From: Anaerohalosphaeraceae bacterium
Lineage (GTDB): Bacteria > Planctomycetota > Phycisphaerae > Sedimentisphaerales > Anaerohalosphaeraceae
DNA: 64,000 bases
Direction: 5' to 3'
Assembly (NCBI GenBank): GCA_035378985.1
Contig: DAOSUR010000006.1
Coordinates: 1-64,000 of the forward strand
Within the stretch, counting starts at the first letter, position 1; the number at the start of each line of letters is the position of its first letter. Positions 26,838 to 35,154 of the stretch are shown in pieces. The notes beneath the pieces are model-generated. The model saw only the letters and a list, made by a program, of their open reading frames with translations, made no database searches and had not been told where the DNA came from. The position numbers and the translations under genes are program-made.

Positions 26838-27843
26838 CTTCCGTTCCTTTCAGCCAATCGGCACTCAGCTGAACCAAATCCTTCAAATCGACACGGCCGT
26901 CTTCGGTAATGTCCGCCGCCGGAAAGCGTTCTGAGCGGCCCCGAACCCGTGCGACCGCATCAATCTCCGGCGTAGCCCCGCTGGTTCGCGGATTGTCAAA
27001 GCGAATATACTGAATCCATTTCCGCCCGGTCTGCGGGTCAACCGGCAGCGGAAACGGCGAGATATCCAGCGCCGTCCCGCCGGCCGACTTTCCGTACTTC
27101 AAAGCAATCTGAGCCAGCGTAGTATTGCGAAAATCCGTTTCCAGCACCGCCGGGTCCAGCGGCAGCGTCGGGTCGGTCTCTTGACCCCACCATTCCGGCA
27201 GAGCCGGCTCGTACACCCGTCCGAGCGTCGGGGCGAACGCATCCGCAAAAAAATCCCCCAGAAAACCATAGCGGCCCGGGAAGTTGGGGTCTGAAAAATC
27301 CGGATTGACCCGATATGCCTCATCCATCGTAAAAGTAAACCAGTTCAGTCCATCCTGACTGACACTGATCACCGCCGGCTCCTTCGTGCATGGTTTATTC
27401 AGAGTCGTCAGCAGCACCGGATTTCCCATCAGCCAATACTGGCTGCCGCTGATGTTTTGAAAGGAGTTTCCGAAAACAATCAAATCTTTTCCGAAGGGAT
27501 TATCGGGTACATCATAAACCCGCCTGCCGAACCGCAGGACCAGATGCCCCCCAAAGCCGATGCTGACGACCTCACTCGGCAGCCAGGCCGGATACACCGG
27601 CACCACCGGTACCGTCTGCCCCGGCGGTGCAGCGGTCCCGTCTCCAACGGTATTCACCGTCGGCCTGCCCAAAGCCGCCTGCGGATTGTTGTACGGCTGG
27701 CCCGTCCAGTAATGCGTCGGAATCCCCCCGCCCGGCACGTACTCCACTACCTCCACGGCAAAATCATTCGCATCATACACAGCCGCTTCAGCCAGGGCGC
27801 CAAGCAGAATCCATCCGACTGCTGCAAATAATTTTTTCATCAT
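26824..27843 (-). CDS. exported surface protein with C-terminal dockerin-like repeat
   Basis: A 339-residue exported protein: signal peptide 1-20 (LGALAEAA), a beta-rich domain (about 22-300), and a single dockerin-type calcium-loop repeat at the end (ADITEDGRVDLKDLVQLSADWL). The domain includes IGFGGHLVLRF and DLIVFGNSF followed by EPAVISVSQDG, which resembles predicted surface proteins I recall from B12-uptake loci of Bacteroidetes. With the upstream cobalamin riboswitch, a role in B12 capture is plausible but unproven. It follows the PEP-CTERM gene after a terminator-like hairpin and overlaps the pilin-like gene. Confidence 0.75.
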   Translation of the reverse strand: MMKKLFAAVGWILLGALAEAAVYDANDFAVEVVEYVPGGGIPTHYWTGQPYNNPQAALGRPTVNTVGDGTAAPPGQTVPVVPVYPAWLPSEVVSIGFGGHLVLRFGRRVYDVPDNPFGKDLIVFGNSFQNISGSQYWLMGNPVLLTTLNKPCTKEPAVISVSQDGLNWFTFTMDEAYRVNPDFSDPNFPGRYGFLGDFFADAFAPTLGRVYEPALPEWWGQETDPTLPLDPAVLETDFRNTTLAQIALKYGKSAGGTALDISPFPLPVDPQTGRKWIQYIRFDNPRTSGATPEIDAVARVRGRSERFPAADITEDGRVDLKDLVQLSADWLKGTEDGVE

Positions 27844-27852
27844 ACCTTTTCG

Positions 27853-27886
27853 AAAAAGGAAGGCCGGACAGAAGAAGCCGGCCTCC
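27853..27886 (-). terminator. intercistronic hairpin (attenuator or terminator)
   Basis: On the minus strand GGAGGCCGG pairs with CCGGCCTTCC (one bulged base) and is followed by TTTTTCG. It lies between the PEP-CTERM and dockerin genes, about 10 nt before the latter's ATG, so it may lower downstream expression. Confidence 0.6.
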
Positions 27887-27894
27887 GCTGTACA

Positions 27895-28455
27895 CTATCG
27901 CCGTTTCCTGAACACAAACAAGCTCACCAGTCCCAGCAACCCCAAACTGGCCGGTTCCGGTATCGGCGTCCGGACCGAACCGGTAAAGGCCCAGTCCCAG
28001 TCACTCGGGCCGACCCAGACCCAGTCGCCGCTGGCCCAGCCGTCCCAAGCTCCGTTTAATAGAACTCGGTCCGATGCACCGACCCAGCTGAGCAACCAGT
28101 TCACGCCGTCATCGGATGTAAAGAAACTCCACGAGCCGCCTCGTTTGGAGGCCCCCAGATAGCTTAAATCCGCAATAAACCAGCCGCCGACGCTGTCCAC
28201 CCAGTATGCGTTCATCGTAAAATCATCCGAATACGCATCTATCGCCAGCAGAGCATCATAACTGGTCTTTGCACCATCCCACAGATACCCGAAGGCGAAG
28301 CTGGTGCTGTCATCAAAATCCACCACAATCATTGCCCGATTGGAGCCCTGACCGGCCCAGTATTCCACATTCACCTGCTCAAAACTTAAGCCCGCCAAAG
28401 CAACGGACGATACACTAACCATCACACAAATACCTGCAAAAAGATAACGTTTCAT
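27895..28455 (-). CDS. PEP-CTERM sorted exported protein, first gene after a B12 riboswitch
   Basis: A 186-residue protein with signal peptide (1-21, VALAG), a tryptophan-rich beta domain, and a PEP-CTERM tail (IPEPASLGLLGLVSLFVFRKRR region: PEP, hydrophobic helix, basic end) recognised by exosortase. The segment YWAGQGSNRAMIVVDFDD and FGYLWDGAKTSYDALLAI resembles small exported proteins that I recall near cobalamin transporters. It is the first gene behind the cobalamin riboswitch, preceded by an excellent GGAGGAAAG site. Inference: a surface cobalamin-binding or -scavenging protein. No biochemical motif proves this. Confidence 0.8.
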   Translation of the reverse strand: MKRYLFAGICVMVSVSSVALAGLSFEQVNVEYWAGQGSNRAMIVVDFDDSTSFAFGYLWDGAKTSYDALLAIDAYSDDFTMNAYWVDSVGGWFIADLSYLGASKRGGSWSFFTSDDGVNWLLSWVGASDRVLLNGAWDGWASGDWVWVGPSDWDWAFTGSVRTPIPEPASLGLLGLVSLFVFRKRR

Positions 28456-28600
28456 TCTTTCCTCCGAAAACCACTCTGAAAATAGTTCTTTGCATTCACG
28501 TCAAAACCAACACAACAGAATCCTTCTTTTCAGTTACTTTTTGTTCCACCTCCGTTTCCTGCGTTTCTTTGGCCCTAACCGCGAGGGCCCCGGCGGACAA

Positions 28601-28642
28601 AACAAAAAAAGCCGCTGCCTCCGCCACGGAAGCAACGGCTTT
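28601..28642 (-). terminator. riboswitch-controlled intrinsic terminator
   Basis: On the minus strand a continuous 15-bp stem (28628-28642 with 28608-28622, a few G-U pairs, 5-nt loop) is followed by TTTTTTTGTTTTG. It lies about 120 nt after the cobalamin aptamer and before the PEP-CTERM gene, so it is the probable expression platform: ligand-bound aptamer favours termination. Confidence 0.85.
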
Positions 28643-28762
28643 CAATATCTGATTCCATTGAAGCCCGACCGGTCTATCCGTCAGGACAGACTCCGCATTC
28701 AGCGGCTTCAACGTGCACAGCGTTCCATCCGCGGGAAACATCTTATACGTTCCGAACTGCAG

Positions 28763-28943
28763 GCAGGTTTTCTGACTTGCATCGATTCTCCGCAGGCACC
28801 TTCCCATCTTTTCAGACAGTGGCTTTTGCCTGCAAAGCGCCGAACTTCCGTTCAGCCGATGCTCACAGCGGCGCGACCGTCACGGTTTTTCACCGTGTTC
28901 CCGTTTGATTATCCGAATATCCTCCGGGGACATCCGGACCTGC
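28763..28943 (-). promoter_or_regulatory. cobalamin riboswitch aptamer
   Basis: The minus strand carries the classic cobalamin-aptamer landmarks in order: GGGAACACGGTGAAAAACCG, the CGCTGTGAGC segment, the B12 box AGCCACTGTCTG, then GGGAAGGTGCCTGCG, GATGCAAGTCAG and AAACCTGC. P1 can form between GCAGGT (28938-28943) and ACCTGC (28763-28768). It senses adenosyl- or methylcobalamin and is followed by a strong intrinsic terminator, so genes below it should be off when B12 is abundant. Confidence 0.95.
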
Positions 28944-28976
28944 AATCCATATTCCACTGGTAAAGAACAGAAAATG

Positions 28977-29004
28977 AAGATACAGACGTTTCTGAAAAAA
29001 TCAA
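28977..29004 (-). promoter_or_regulatory. candidate promoter of the riboswitch transcript
   Basis: On the minus strand TTGATT (28999-29004), 16-bp spacer, TATCTT (28977-28982), placing the start about 30 nt before the P1 helix of the aptamer. It lies between the mlaF stop and the riboswitch, so the riboswitch operon is separate from mlaEF. Confidence 0.5.
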
Positions 29005-29023
29005 GAAAAAAACGGCCGACAGG

Positions 29024-29860
29024 TCACTCAAAATCCTCCGGCATAAACTGGGTCGGAAATTTTGTTCCGCCCAGCCGCAGCGCCTCCAGCTCCGCCTCGC
29101 TGACCTTGCCCTGAATAAACTGCTGGACAATCTCATTGGGATGTGTCCGAATGTGTTCGGCATCTCCGTCCGCAACAATGCGCCCGTGATGGAGCATCAC
29201 AATCCGGTCCGCTATCTTATAGGCACTTCTCATATCGTGTGTAACCACCACGCTGGTCACCTTCAGTTCCCGCTGGAGTTTCAAAATCAGCTCATTAATC
29301 ACATCCGAGGTAATCGGGTCCAGACCGGTCGTCGGCTCATCATAAAGGATAATCTCCGGATTCAGTGCAATTGCCCGGGCCAGGGCCACCCGCTTGCGCT
29401 GACCGCCGGACAAATTCGCCGGATAATAATGCTGGTAGCCGTCCATCCCGACCAAAGCCAGCTTCTGTTTGACCATTTCATCGACGGCCTTCCAGTCGGT
29501 GATTTTGTAGTGCTGACGCAGCGGGAAAATAATATTCTCATAAACCGTAATGCTGTCAAACAAAGCCCCCATCTGAAAACAAAAGCCGAATTTCCGGCGA
29601 ATCGGAACCAGTTCCCGCTCGCTGAGACGATCAATCCGCCGGCCTCGATAATAGACTTCCCCGGAATCCGGACGCTCCAGCACAATCAAGTGTTTCATAA
29701 AGACAGTTTTGCCGCAGCCGCTCGGCCCGATGATGACCGTCGTTTTGCCTTCTTCAATCGCCATCGAGACGCTGTCCAGAACCAGTTTGTCGCCGTACCG
29801 CTTTGTCAAATCACGGACGACAAGAATCCCATCTTCCGGCTGAATCTGTTTTTGACTCAA
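29024..29860 (-). CDS. mlaF: MlaF-type ABC transporter ATP-binding protein
   Basis: ATPase of the MCE/Mla lipid-transport family that drives phospholipid (or other lipid) movement between membranes. Seen: Walker A GPSGCGKT, Q-loop FCFQMGALFDSITVYENI (typical of MlaF/Ttg2A), signature LSGGQRKR, Walker B IILYDEPTTGLDP and the H-loop VVTHDM. Length is 278 residues. It begins 16 nt after the MlaE permease gene. No MCE-domain substrate-binding gene (mlaD) is adjacent; it must lie elsewhere or a different partner is used. Confidence 0.9.
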   Translation of the reverse strand: MSQKQIQPEDGILVVRDLTKRYGDKLVLDSVSMAIEEGKTTVIIGPSGCGKTVFMKHLIVLERPDSGEVYYRGRRIDRLSERELVPIRRKFGFCFQMGALFDSITVYENIIFPLRQHYKITDWKAVDEMVKQKLALVGMDGYQHYYPANLSGGQRKRVALARAIALNPEIILYDEPTTGLDPITSDVINELILKLQRELKVTSVVVTHDMRSAYKIADRIVMLHHGRIVADGDAEHIRTHPNEIVQQFIQGKVSEAELEALRLGGTKFPTQFMPEDFE

Positions 29861-29876
29861 CGAACCTCCGACACCA

Positions 29877-30686
29877 TTAAATCAGCGGCCGCAGCGGCCA
29901 AAAGGTTTTATACACCGCACTGAGAACAACCGCAAATACATAATTCAGCGCCAGGATCGAAATAAAACACCCGACAAACGCCTCCGTACAGGCCTCCCCG
30001 ACACCCCGCGCCCCCTCTCGGCAGGTAAATCCTTTATAACAGCTGATTAAGGCGATCGCCCCTCCGAAAAAGAACCCCTTCAGGGCTCCAGTCGATACGT
30101 CCCATAATTCCACCCCCATCGCGCTGTAATTCCAATAGGCACCGGGATTGATGCCCAGCTGTTTGACACTCACAAAAAAGCCGCCGAGAATACCCAGCAA
30201 GTCCGCGTAAATAATCAAAAGCGGTGTCAGCAGAAGACACGCCAAAACCCGCGGAGCCACTAGATATCGAATCGGGCTGACTCCAAAACTCTGCACCGCC
30301 GCAATCTGCTCGGTTACATTCATCGTGCCCAGTTCCGCCGTCAGGGCCCCTCCGACCCGTCCGGCCAGCATCACCGCCGCCAGAACAGGCCCCAATTCTT
30401 TCACAACCGCTATGTTAATTAACACACCCAAGCGCTCTTCCAGACCCATCGATGCCAGTTGTCCATAGGCCTGAATGGCCAATATCATCCCGACAAAAGC
30501 CCCCGTAGCCATCACGACAGGAACGCTCTTTACCCCAATCACATTCATCTGATTTAGAACCAGCGGATAGGAACGGGGATGAAAAAAAGTATGAATCATC
30601 GCCCGAAATGACTCGCCCGCAAATCGTCCGAAGCGGCCGAATCCTTCTATACAGCAAATCGTTCGCTCTCCGAGAATCTCTATCAT
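29877..30686 (-). CDS. mlaE: MlaE-type ABC transporter permease
   Basis: Inner-membrane permease of the MCE/Mla lipid transporter. About 269 residues with five to six membrane spans; family motifs GAFVGMILAIQAYGQL, ELGPVLAAVMLAGRVGGALTAELGTM and EQIAA are clear. The start is placed at the ATG preceded by AAAGGA; an in-frame ATG 81 nt upstream is unlikely. It is co-transcribed with mlaF. The 320 bp upstream, shared with a divergent B12-fold gene, contains periodic repeats. Confidence 0.9.
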   Translation of the reverse strand: MIEILGERTICCIEGFGRFGRFAGESFRAMIHTFFHPRSYPLVLNQMNVIGVKSVPVVMATGAFVGMILAIQAYGQLASMGLEERLGVLINIAVVKELGPVLAAVMLAGRVGGALTAELGTMNVTEQIAAVQSFGVSPIRYLVAPRVLACLLLTPLLIIYADLLGILGGFFVSVKQLGINPGAYWNYSAMGVELWDVSTGALKGFFFGGAIALISCYKGFTCREGARGVGEACTEAFVGCFISILALNYVFAVVLSAVYKTFWPLRPLI

Positions 30687-30784
30687 TTCAATTTCCTTTC
30701 GCAAGAAACATATATTCCAAACTATCGGTCTTTTCTCCTCCTCCTTTGCAAAAAACAACCTCTCCAAAAAATTGCCCTTTTTGA

Positions 30785-30977
30785 CTATTTTAACACAAAA
30801 AATCCTATCTTTTATAGGCCTTACCCAGAATAAAAATATCGTATCCTATTTTATTACAAAGATATATGAATATATTCAGAGGAGAACCGCCTTCCAGCAT
30901 ATTGCCTATTTTAACTAAAGATTTTTTGACCCGCATTCCGATTAAAACCCCAGATTGACCAGTTTTCCTATTTTAAC
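30785..30977 (+). repeat. four short direct repeats spaced 60-62 bp
   Basis: CTATTTTAAC occurs at 30785, 30906 and 30968 and as CTATTTTATT at 30846: successive starts differ by 61, 60 and 62 bp. A weaker CTATCGGTCTT lies 63 bp earlier at 30722. The rest of each unit is unrelated, so this is not a simple tandem repeat. It fills the intergenic region between mlaE and the divergent B12-fold gene. Six helical turns of spacing would put all copies on one DNA face, as expected for a cooperatively bound regulator. Confidence 0.6.
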
Positions 30978-31006
30978 GCACAATTAAATATGAAAGGGAG
31001 AGGTTT

Positions 31007-31729
31007 ATGGTTGATGAACACATTCTCGAAAAGTACCTTCGCTCACTTCTTTCCGGGGACCGTATCTCTTGTCGGCTTGTCATTGAGGATGTTCTCAAAA
31101 ACGGAGTACCGGCCCATCAGGTGTACCTTGATATTATTTGGCCGATTATGGTCGAAATCGAACGGCTCTACCGAGAAGGACGAATCGACTCCGCTCAAGA
31201 AGCCTTCGCATCCCGAATCAACCGAACGTTAGTCAACCAACTCCAAAACAAACTCCCCAGAAAACCTGAAAAGCAAAAGAAAGTTGTTATATGCACTGCG
31301 GATAATGAACAAGCAGAACTCGGCGGTCAAATGCTTACAGACTTGTTCGAAAGCGACGGATGGGAAACCCGCTTCCTCGGAGGGAGTGTTTGTACAGACG
31401 ATATTCTTGCGTTTATCCATACATATTCTCCTGATATCCTCCTCCTCTATGGAATGAACGGCTCGGACGCACCCGGTATTCGCCGGCTGATCGACAGAAT
31501 CCGAGAAATTAATGCCTGGCCTGCTATGCGTATTATGCTTTCCGGGGGCGTATTTGGACGCGCAGAGGGACTCTGGGAGGAAATAGGAGCCGACTTATAT
31601 GCCCCCGACCCCCAGCAGGCCGTCCAACTGGCCAATATGGATCGGGCGACAGCCCCTGTGCCGCAGAAAACCATTAAGCAAAAGATAAAAAACACCGCCA
31701 GACAAACCGCCTCTGCGGCAAACTGCTGA
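31007..31729 (+). CDS. cobalamin-binding-fold protein lacking the axial histidine
   Basis: 240 residues. The N-terminal helical region (about 1-85), with IIWPIMVEIERLYREGRIDSAQEAF, matches the four-helix cap of methionine-synthase/CarH-type B12 domains. A Rossmann-like B12 domain follows (about 92-215: VVICTADNEQAELGGQMLTDLFESDGWETRFLGG, then MLSGGVFG). In canonical relatives the loop reads EQHxLG and His is the lower cobalt ligand; here it is Ala103 (EQAELG). It may bind cobalamin base-on or not at all. The tail (about 216-240) is basic. GGGAGAGG precedes the ATG. There is no DNA-binding domain, so it probably signals through a partner. Confidence 0.82.
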   Translation: MVDEHILEKYLRSLLSGDRISCRLVIEDVLKNGVPAHQVYLDIIWPIMVEIERLYREGRIDSAQEAFASRINRTLVNQLQNKLPRKPEKQKKVVICTADNEQAELGGQMLTDLFESDGWETRFLGGSVCTDDILAFIHTYSPDILLLYGMNGSDAPGIRRLIDRIREINAWPAMRIMLSGGVFGRAEGLWEEIGADLYAPDPQQAVQLANMDRATAPVPQKTIKQKIKNTARQTASAANC

Positions 31730-31863
31730 GAGGGTTTTCGGTTCGTCTGTTGTTCTTTTACCAGAAAAAACATTGCTCTTTTCGGAACAGGGTGGTATAA
31801 AGTTGTGCTTGTTTTTCTGAGAAAACGAAATGTTGAATAAGACTCGGTCAACAGGAATCAGGT

Positions 31864-32322
31864 ATGATTTTGACGCAAATTCTGCAGCCGACCTGCATTA
31901 AAGCGCCGCTGGAAAGTCGGGATAAAACCAGCGCTATTGAAGAGTTGATAAACCTGCTCGCCAAAGCGGGACAGATTACCGATCCCGTTGGTGCCCTTGA
32001 AGCTGTAATGGAACGGGAACAGCAAAGAAGCACAGGCATCGGCTCAGGGATTGCTATTCCTCACGGGAAAACCGCCTCCGCCAAAGAGCTGGTTATGGCC
32101 TTCGGAATCGCAAAAAATCCGATTGATTTCGACAGCATCGATAAAAAACCTGTGAAAATCATCGTCCTGCTGTTGTCCCCGCCTGACTGCACCGGGCCCC
32201 ATATCCAGGCCCTGGCCCGCATAAGCCGGCTGATGCTGGACGAAACCCTCAAGGCCAAACTCGAAAAGGCCTCCTCTCCGGAAGAGGTTTACGAACTCAT
32301 CAGCAGCAAAGAAACGGAATAA
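31864..32322 (+). CDS. PTS EIIA domain protein (fructose/Ntr type)
   Basis: This 152-residue single-domain EIIA of the fructose/mannitol/nitrogen-PTS family has its phosphorylated histidine at His67 in GIAIPHGKT. The family accepts phosphate from HPr and either hands it to a sugar permease or acts as a regulator. No EIIB/EIIC genes are nearby, while EI, HPr and a second PtsN-like EIIA lie at 45-47.6 kb, so a regulatory role is likely. Confidence 0.9.
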   Translation: MILTQILQPTCIKAPLESRDKTSAIEELINLLAKAGQITDPVGALEAVMEREQQRSTGIGSGIAIPHGKTASAKELVMAFGIAKNPIDFDSIDKKPVKIIVLLLSPPDCTGPHIQALARISRLMLDETLKAKLEKASSPEEVYELISSKETE

Positions 32323-32351
32323 TTCCCGGCTGACCAGGCACGCAGGGCTGC

Positions 32352-34964
32352 TCATCCTCGGGATGCTTCCCACAGCACCATTCCCGGCTCATACGGCTCT
32401 ACCAAATCCTGATGACGAGGAACGATTCGTAAACAGAATCCCTGTTTGCCGGAACTGCGGCATTCTATGTTTCCCTTGAAACGAGCAATTCTGTCCGGAT
32501 TCAGAGAACCCTCTTCGTACTGCATCTCGGCAATTTTCCCGTCTTCAATGACACCGGAAGAATTGACATGACCGTAGTAAATCTGCACAGAGACATCGGA
32601 AGGATTCAGCCGTCCCAATTTCACTTCAGCCGTGATGGCCAGATTTGAACCGACTTCCAGTTCCGGCACACGGCCGTTCCAGGCCACATACTGTTCTCCT
32701 TTGCCGGACTGGACGGACACATTCAGAATCGCCAAATTGTCCCAGGCCATGCGCGTCCGCACCTTCCATTCCGAAAGCGCCCGCACCCTGGCCTCGCCGT
32801 TTTCCGTCAACTCGGCCCACTTGACAGCCGCCGGCCTGTAATACCGACGTGTATATTCCGCCACCATCCGGCTGGTATTAAACCGGGGCGCACACCATTT
32901 GATAGTATTCTTCATTCGTCGGATCCACTGACGCGGCAGCTGGTCCTTCGTACGCATATAAAACAGCGGCACAACCTCCTGCTCGAGCAGATTGAAAATC
33001 GCCTGCGATTCCACCTGGTCCTGGTAGCTGAGGTCTTCGTACTCCTCGCCGGCCCCGATAATCCATCCGCTTTCCGGCACATACCCCTCACACCACCAGC
33101 CGTCCAGCGTGCTCATATTCAGCACACCGTTGATCGCCGCCTTCATTCCGCTGGTTCCGCTGGCCTCCATCGGACGCCGCGGATTATTCAGCCACACATC
33201 GACTCCCTGAACCAGATACCGCGCAATATCCATATCATAATCTTCCAGGAAAATCAGCCGACGCCGAATTTCCGGATTCTGAGAGGCAAAATGCACAATC
33301 TGCCGAATCAGTTCCTTGCCGGCCGTATCCCGCGGATGGGCCTTGCCCGCAAAAATAAACTGAACCGGCGTCTGCGTATTCGTCAGCAGCTTCATCAGAC
33401 GCTGCGGTTCCCGAAGCAGCAAAGTGCCTCGTTTGTATGTAGCAAAACGCCGGGCAAAGCCGATGGTCAGCGCCTCCGGGTCCAGCACTTCATCGGCCCA
33501 TCTCAATTCGGAATGAAAAGACCCGCGGCGTTCCAGCTGCCGTTTCAGACGCGCGCGAGCAAACGCAATCAGCCGCTCTTTGCATCGCTGATGCGTTCGC
33601 CAAAACTCCTCATCCGGAATCTGGTCAATCACCTGCCAGAGCGATTTATCCACAATTTCATCGGCCCAGCGGGCGCCCAGGTACCGCTCGTAAAGCTGAT
33701 TCATTTCGGAGCTGAGCCAGGTCTTGGCATGAATCCCGTTTGTGATGGAACCAATCGGCACCTCGTGAACCGGAAGTTCCGGCCACAGATTCCGCCAAAT
33801 CTGCCGGGAAACCTGCCCGTGCAGTTCGCTCACTCCGTTGCGGAACGCACTGCACCGCAGCGCCAGCACCGGCATCTTAAACGACTCCGCCCCATCCTGC
33901 GGGCGAATTCGTCCCAGCCCGAGGAACCGCTCCCGGTTGATGCCCAGTTTGCCGTAATAATGGCCGAAATATTTATCCATCAGCTCCACCGGAAACTCAT
34001 CGCTTCCGGCAGCCACCGGCGTATGGACCGTAAACACATTGCTGGCCTTGGCCGCCTCAAACGCTTCATCAAATGACATATTCCGAAGACTGCGGAGTTT
34101 GGATATTCTCTCAATTGCCAGAAACGCCGCATGCCCTTCATTCATATGACAGACGGTCGGCTCCAGCCCCATCGCATACAGTGCTTTCAAACCGCCGATG
34201 CCCAACACAATTTCCTGACAGATTCGGGTTTCCAAATCTCCGCCGTACAGTGCCTGGGTAATCATCCGATCCTGCGGCGAATTGTCAGGCACATTTGTAT
34301 CCAGCAGATACAGAGGAGTGCGCCCCACTTGCGCCTTCCAGATTTGAGCCGATACCGTTCGTCCCGGAAACTGAATCGTCACCAGCAGCGGATGCCCTCC
34401 TTCTTTCCGTACCAGCTCCAGAGGCATCGTATGAAAATCATTATCAATATAATGTTCCTGCTGCCATCCGTCCGTATTCAGATATTGACGGAAATAACCC
34501 TTCTGATACAGCAGCCCCACTCCCACCAGGGGAATCCCCAGGTCAGACGCACTCTTCAGATGGTCCCCCGCCAGGATTCCCAAACCGCCGGAGTAGATCG
34601 GAATGCTCTCGTGAACTCCAAATTCAGCACAAAAATAAGCAATCAGAGGACGCGGCTGCTGGCCGTATATCTTGTCAAACCAGCTCGGCGCATTCAGCGT
34701 CTGCTCCAGTTTGAGCTTGGCCTGCTGAAGCTGATACAAGAATCCTTCATTTCTCGCCAAATCCTCCAGACGCGCCTGCGAAATCATCCCGAGCATCCGG
34801 ACAGGATTGTGCATGCACTGCTTCCACAAATCGTAGTCCGCCCGCCGAAATATATCTGTAATCTCATAATTCCAGGACCAGTACATATTGCCGGTAATCA
34901 GCTGCAGGTCTTTCAGTGGTTCCGGCAGCGACGGTTTGACGGTGAATGTTCTAACGTTTTGCAT
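32352..34964 (-). CDS. glgP: alpha-glucan phosphorylase
   Basis: Releases glucose 1-phosphate from glycogen or maltodextrin. At about 870 residues it is of the Thermotoga/actinobacterial type with an N-terminal DUF3417 region (LITGNMYWSWNYEI, NPVRML). Seen: AYFCAEFGVHESIPIYSGGLG, HMNEGHAAF, and the PLP-lysine segment EASGTSGMKAAINGVLNMS. A C-terminal extension of about 100 residues looks like a beta-sandwich. The ATG with AGGGA upstream is chosen over an in-frame TTG 18 nt earlier. It is convergent with the PTS EIIA gene. Confidence 0.93.
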   Translation of the reverse strand: MQNVRTFTVKPSLPEPLKDLQLITGNMYWSWNYEITDIFRRADYDLWKQCMHNPVRMLGMISQARLEDLARNEGFLYQLQQAKLKLEQTLNAPSWFDKIYGQQPRPLIAYFCAEFGVHESIPIYSGGLGILAGDHLKSASDLGIPLVGVGLLYQKGYFRQYLNTDGWQQEHYIDNDFHTMPLELVRKEGGHPLLVTIQFPGRTVSAQIWKAQVGRTPLYLLDTNVPDNSPQDRMITQALYGGDLETRICQEIVLGIGGLKALYAMGLEPTVCHMNEGHAAFLAIERISKLRSLRNMSFDEAFEAAKASNVFTVHTPVAAGSDEFPVELMDKYFGHYYGKLGINRERFLGLGRIRPQDGAESFKMPVLALRCSAFRNGVSELHGQVSRQIWRNLWPELPVHEVPIGSITNGIHAKTWLSSEMNQLYERYLGARWADEIVDKSLWQVIDQIPDEEFWRTHQRCKERLIAFARARLKRQLERRGSFHSELRWADEVLDPEALTIGFARRFATYKRGTLLLREPQRLMKLLTNTQTPVQFIFAGKAHPRDTAGKELIRQIVHFASQNPEIRRRLIFLEDYDMDIARYLVQGVDVWLNNPRRPMEASGTSGMKAAINGVLNMSTLDGWWCEGYVPESGWIIGAGEEYEDLSYQDQVESQAIFNLLEQEVVPLFYMRTKDQLPRQWIRRMKNTIKWCAPRFNTSRMVAEYTRRYYRPAAVKWAELTENGEARVRALSEWKVRTRMAWDNLAILNVSVQSGKGEQYVAWNGRVPELEVGSNLAITAEVKLGRLNPSDVSVQIYYGHVNSSGVIEDGKIAEMQYEEGSLNPDRIARFKGNIECRSSGKQGFCLRIVPRHQDLVEPYEPGMVLWEASRG

Positions 34965-35154
34965 AAGTCTTCCCTGATTCAAGTTTTAAAAGCATGCACC
35001 GATGCCTGATAAAGGACACGTGCCGCTTTCGTTATCGGTTAAGAACGCTATATCCTTAATCGGAAAACAACCCCAGTTCTCTTCGGCTTTCTTGATTTCT
35101 ACGATTATCGGACGGAAAAGATAAAACAAAAAGGAAATGGAGCATTCAGGAGTC

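Noticed and set aside
28496..28807. 103-residue minus-strand ORF after the cobalamin riboswitch
   Set aside because: It overlaps the 3' part of the aptamer and the intrinsic terminator; it has no good ribosome site, so it is the riboswitch expression platform read as protein.
30785..30977. CRISPR-like array
   Set aside because: The repeats are only about 10 bp, imperfect, and no cas genes are nearby; an operator array fits better.
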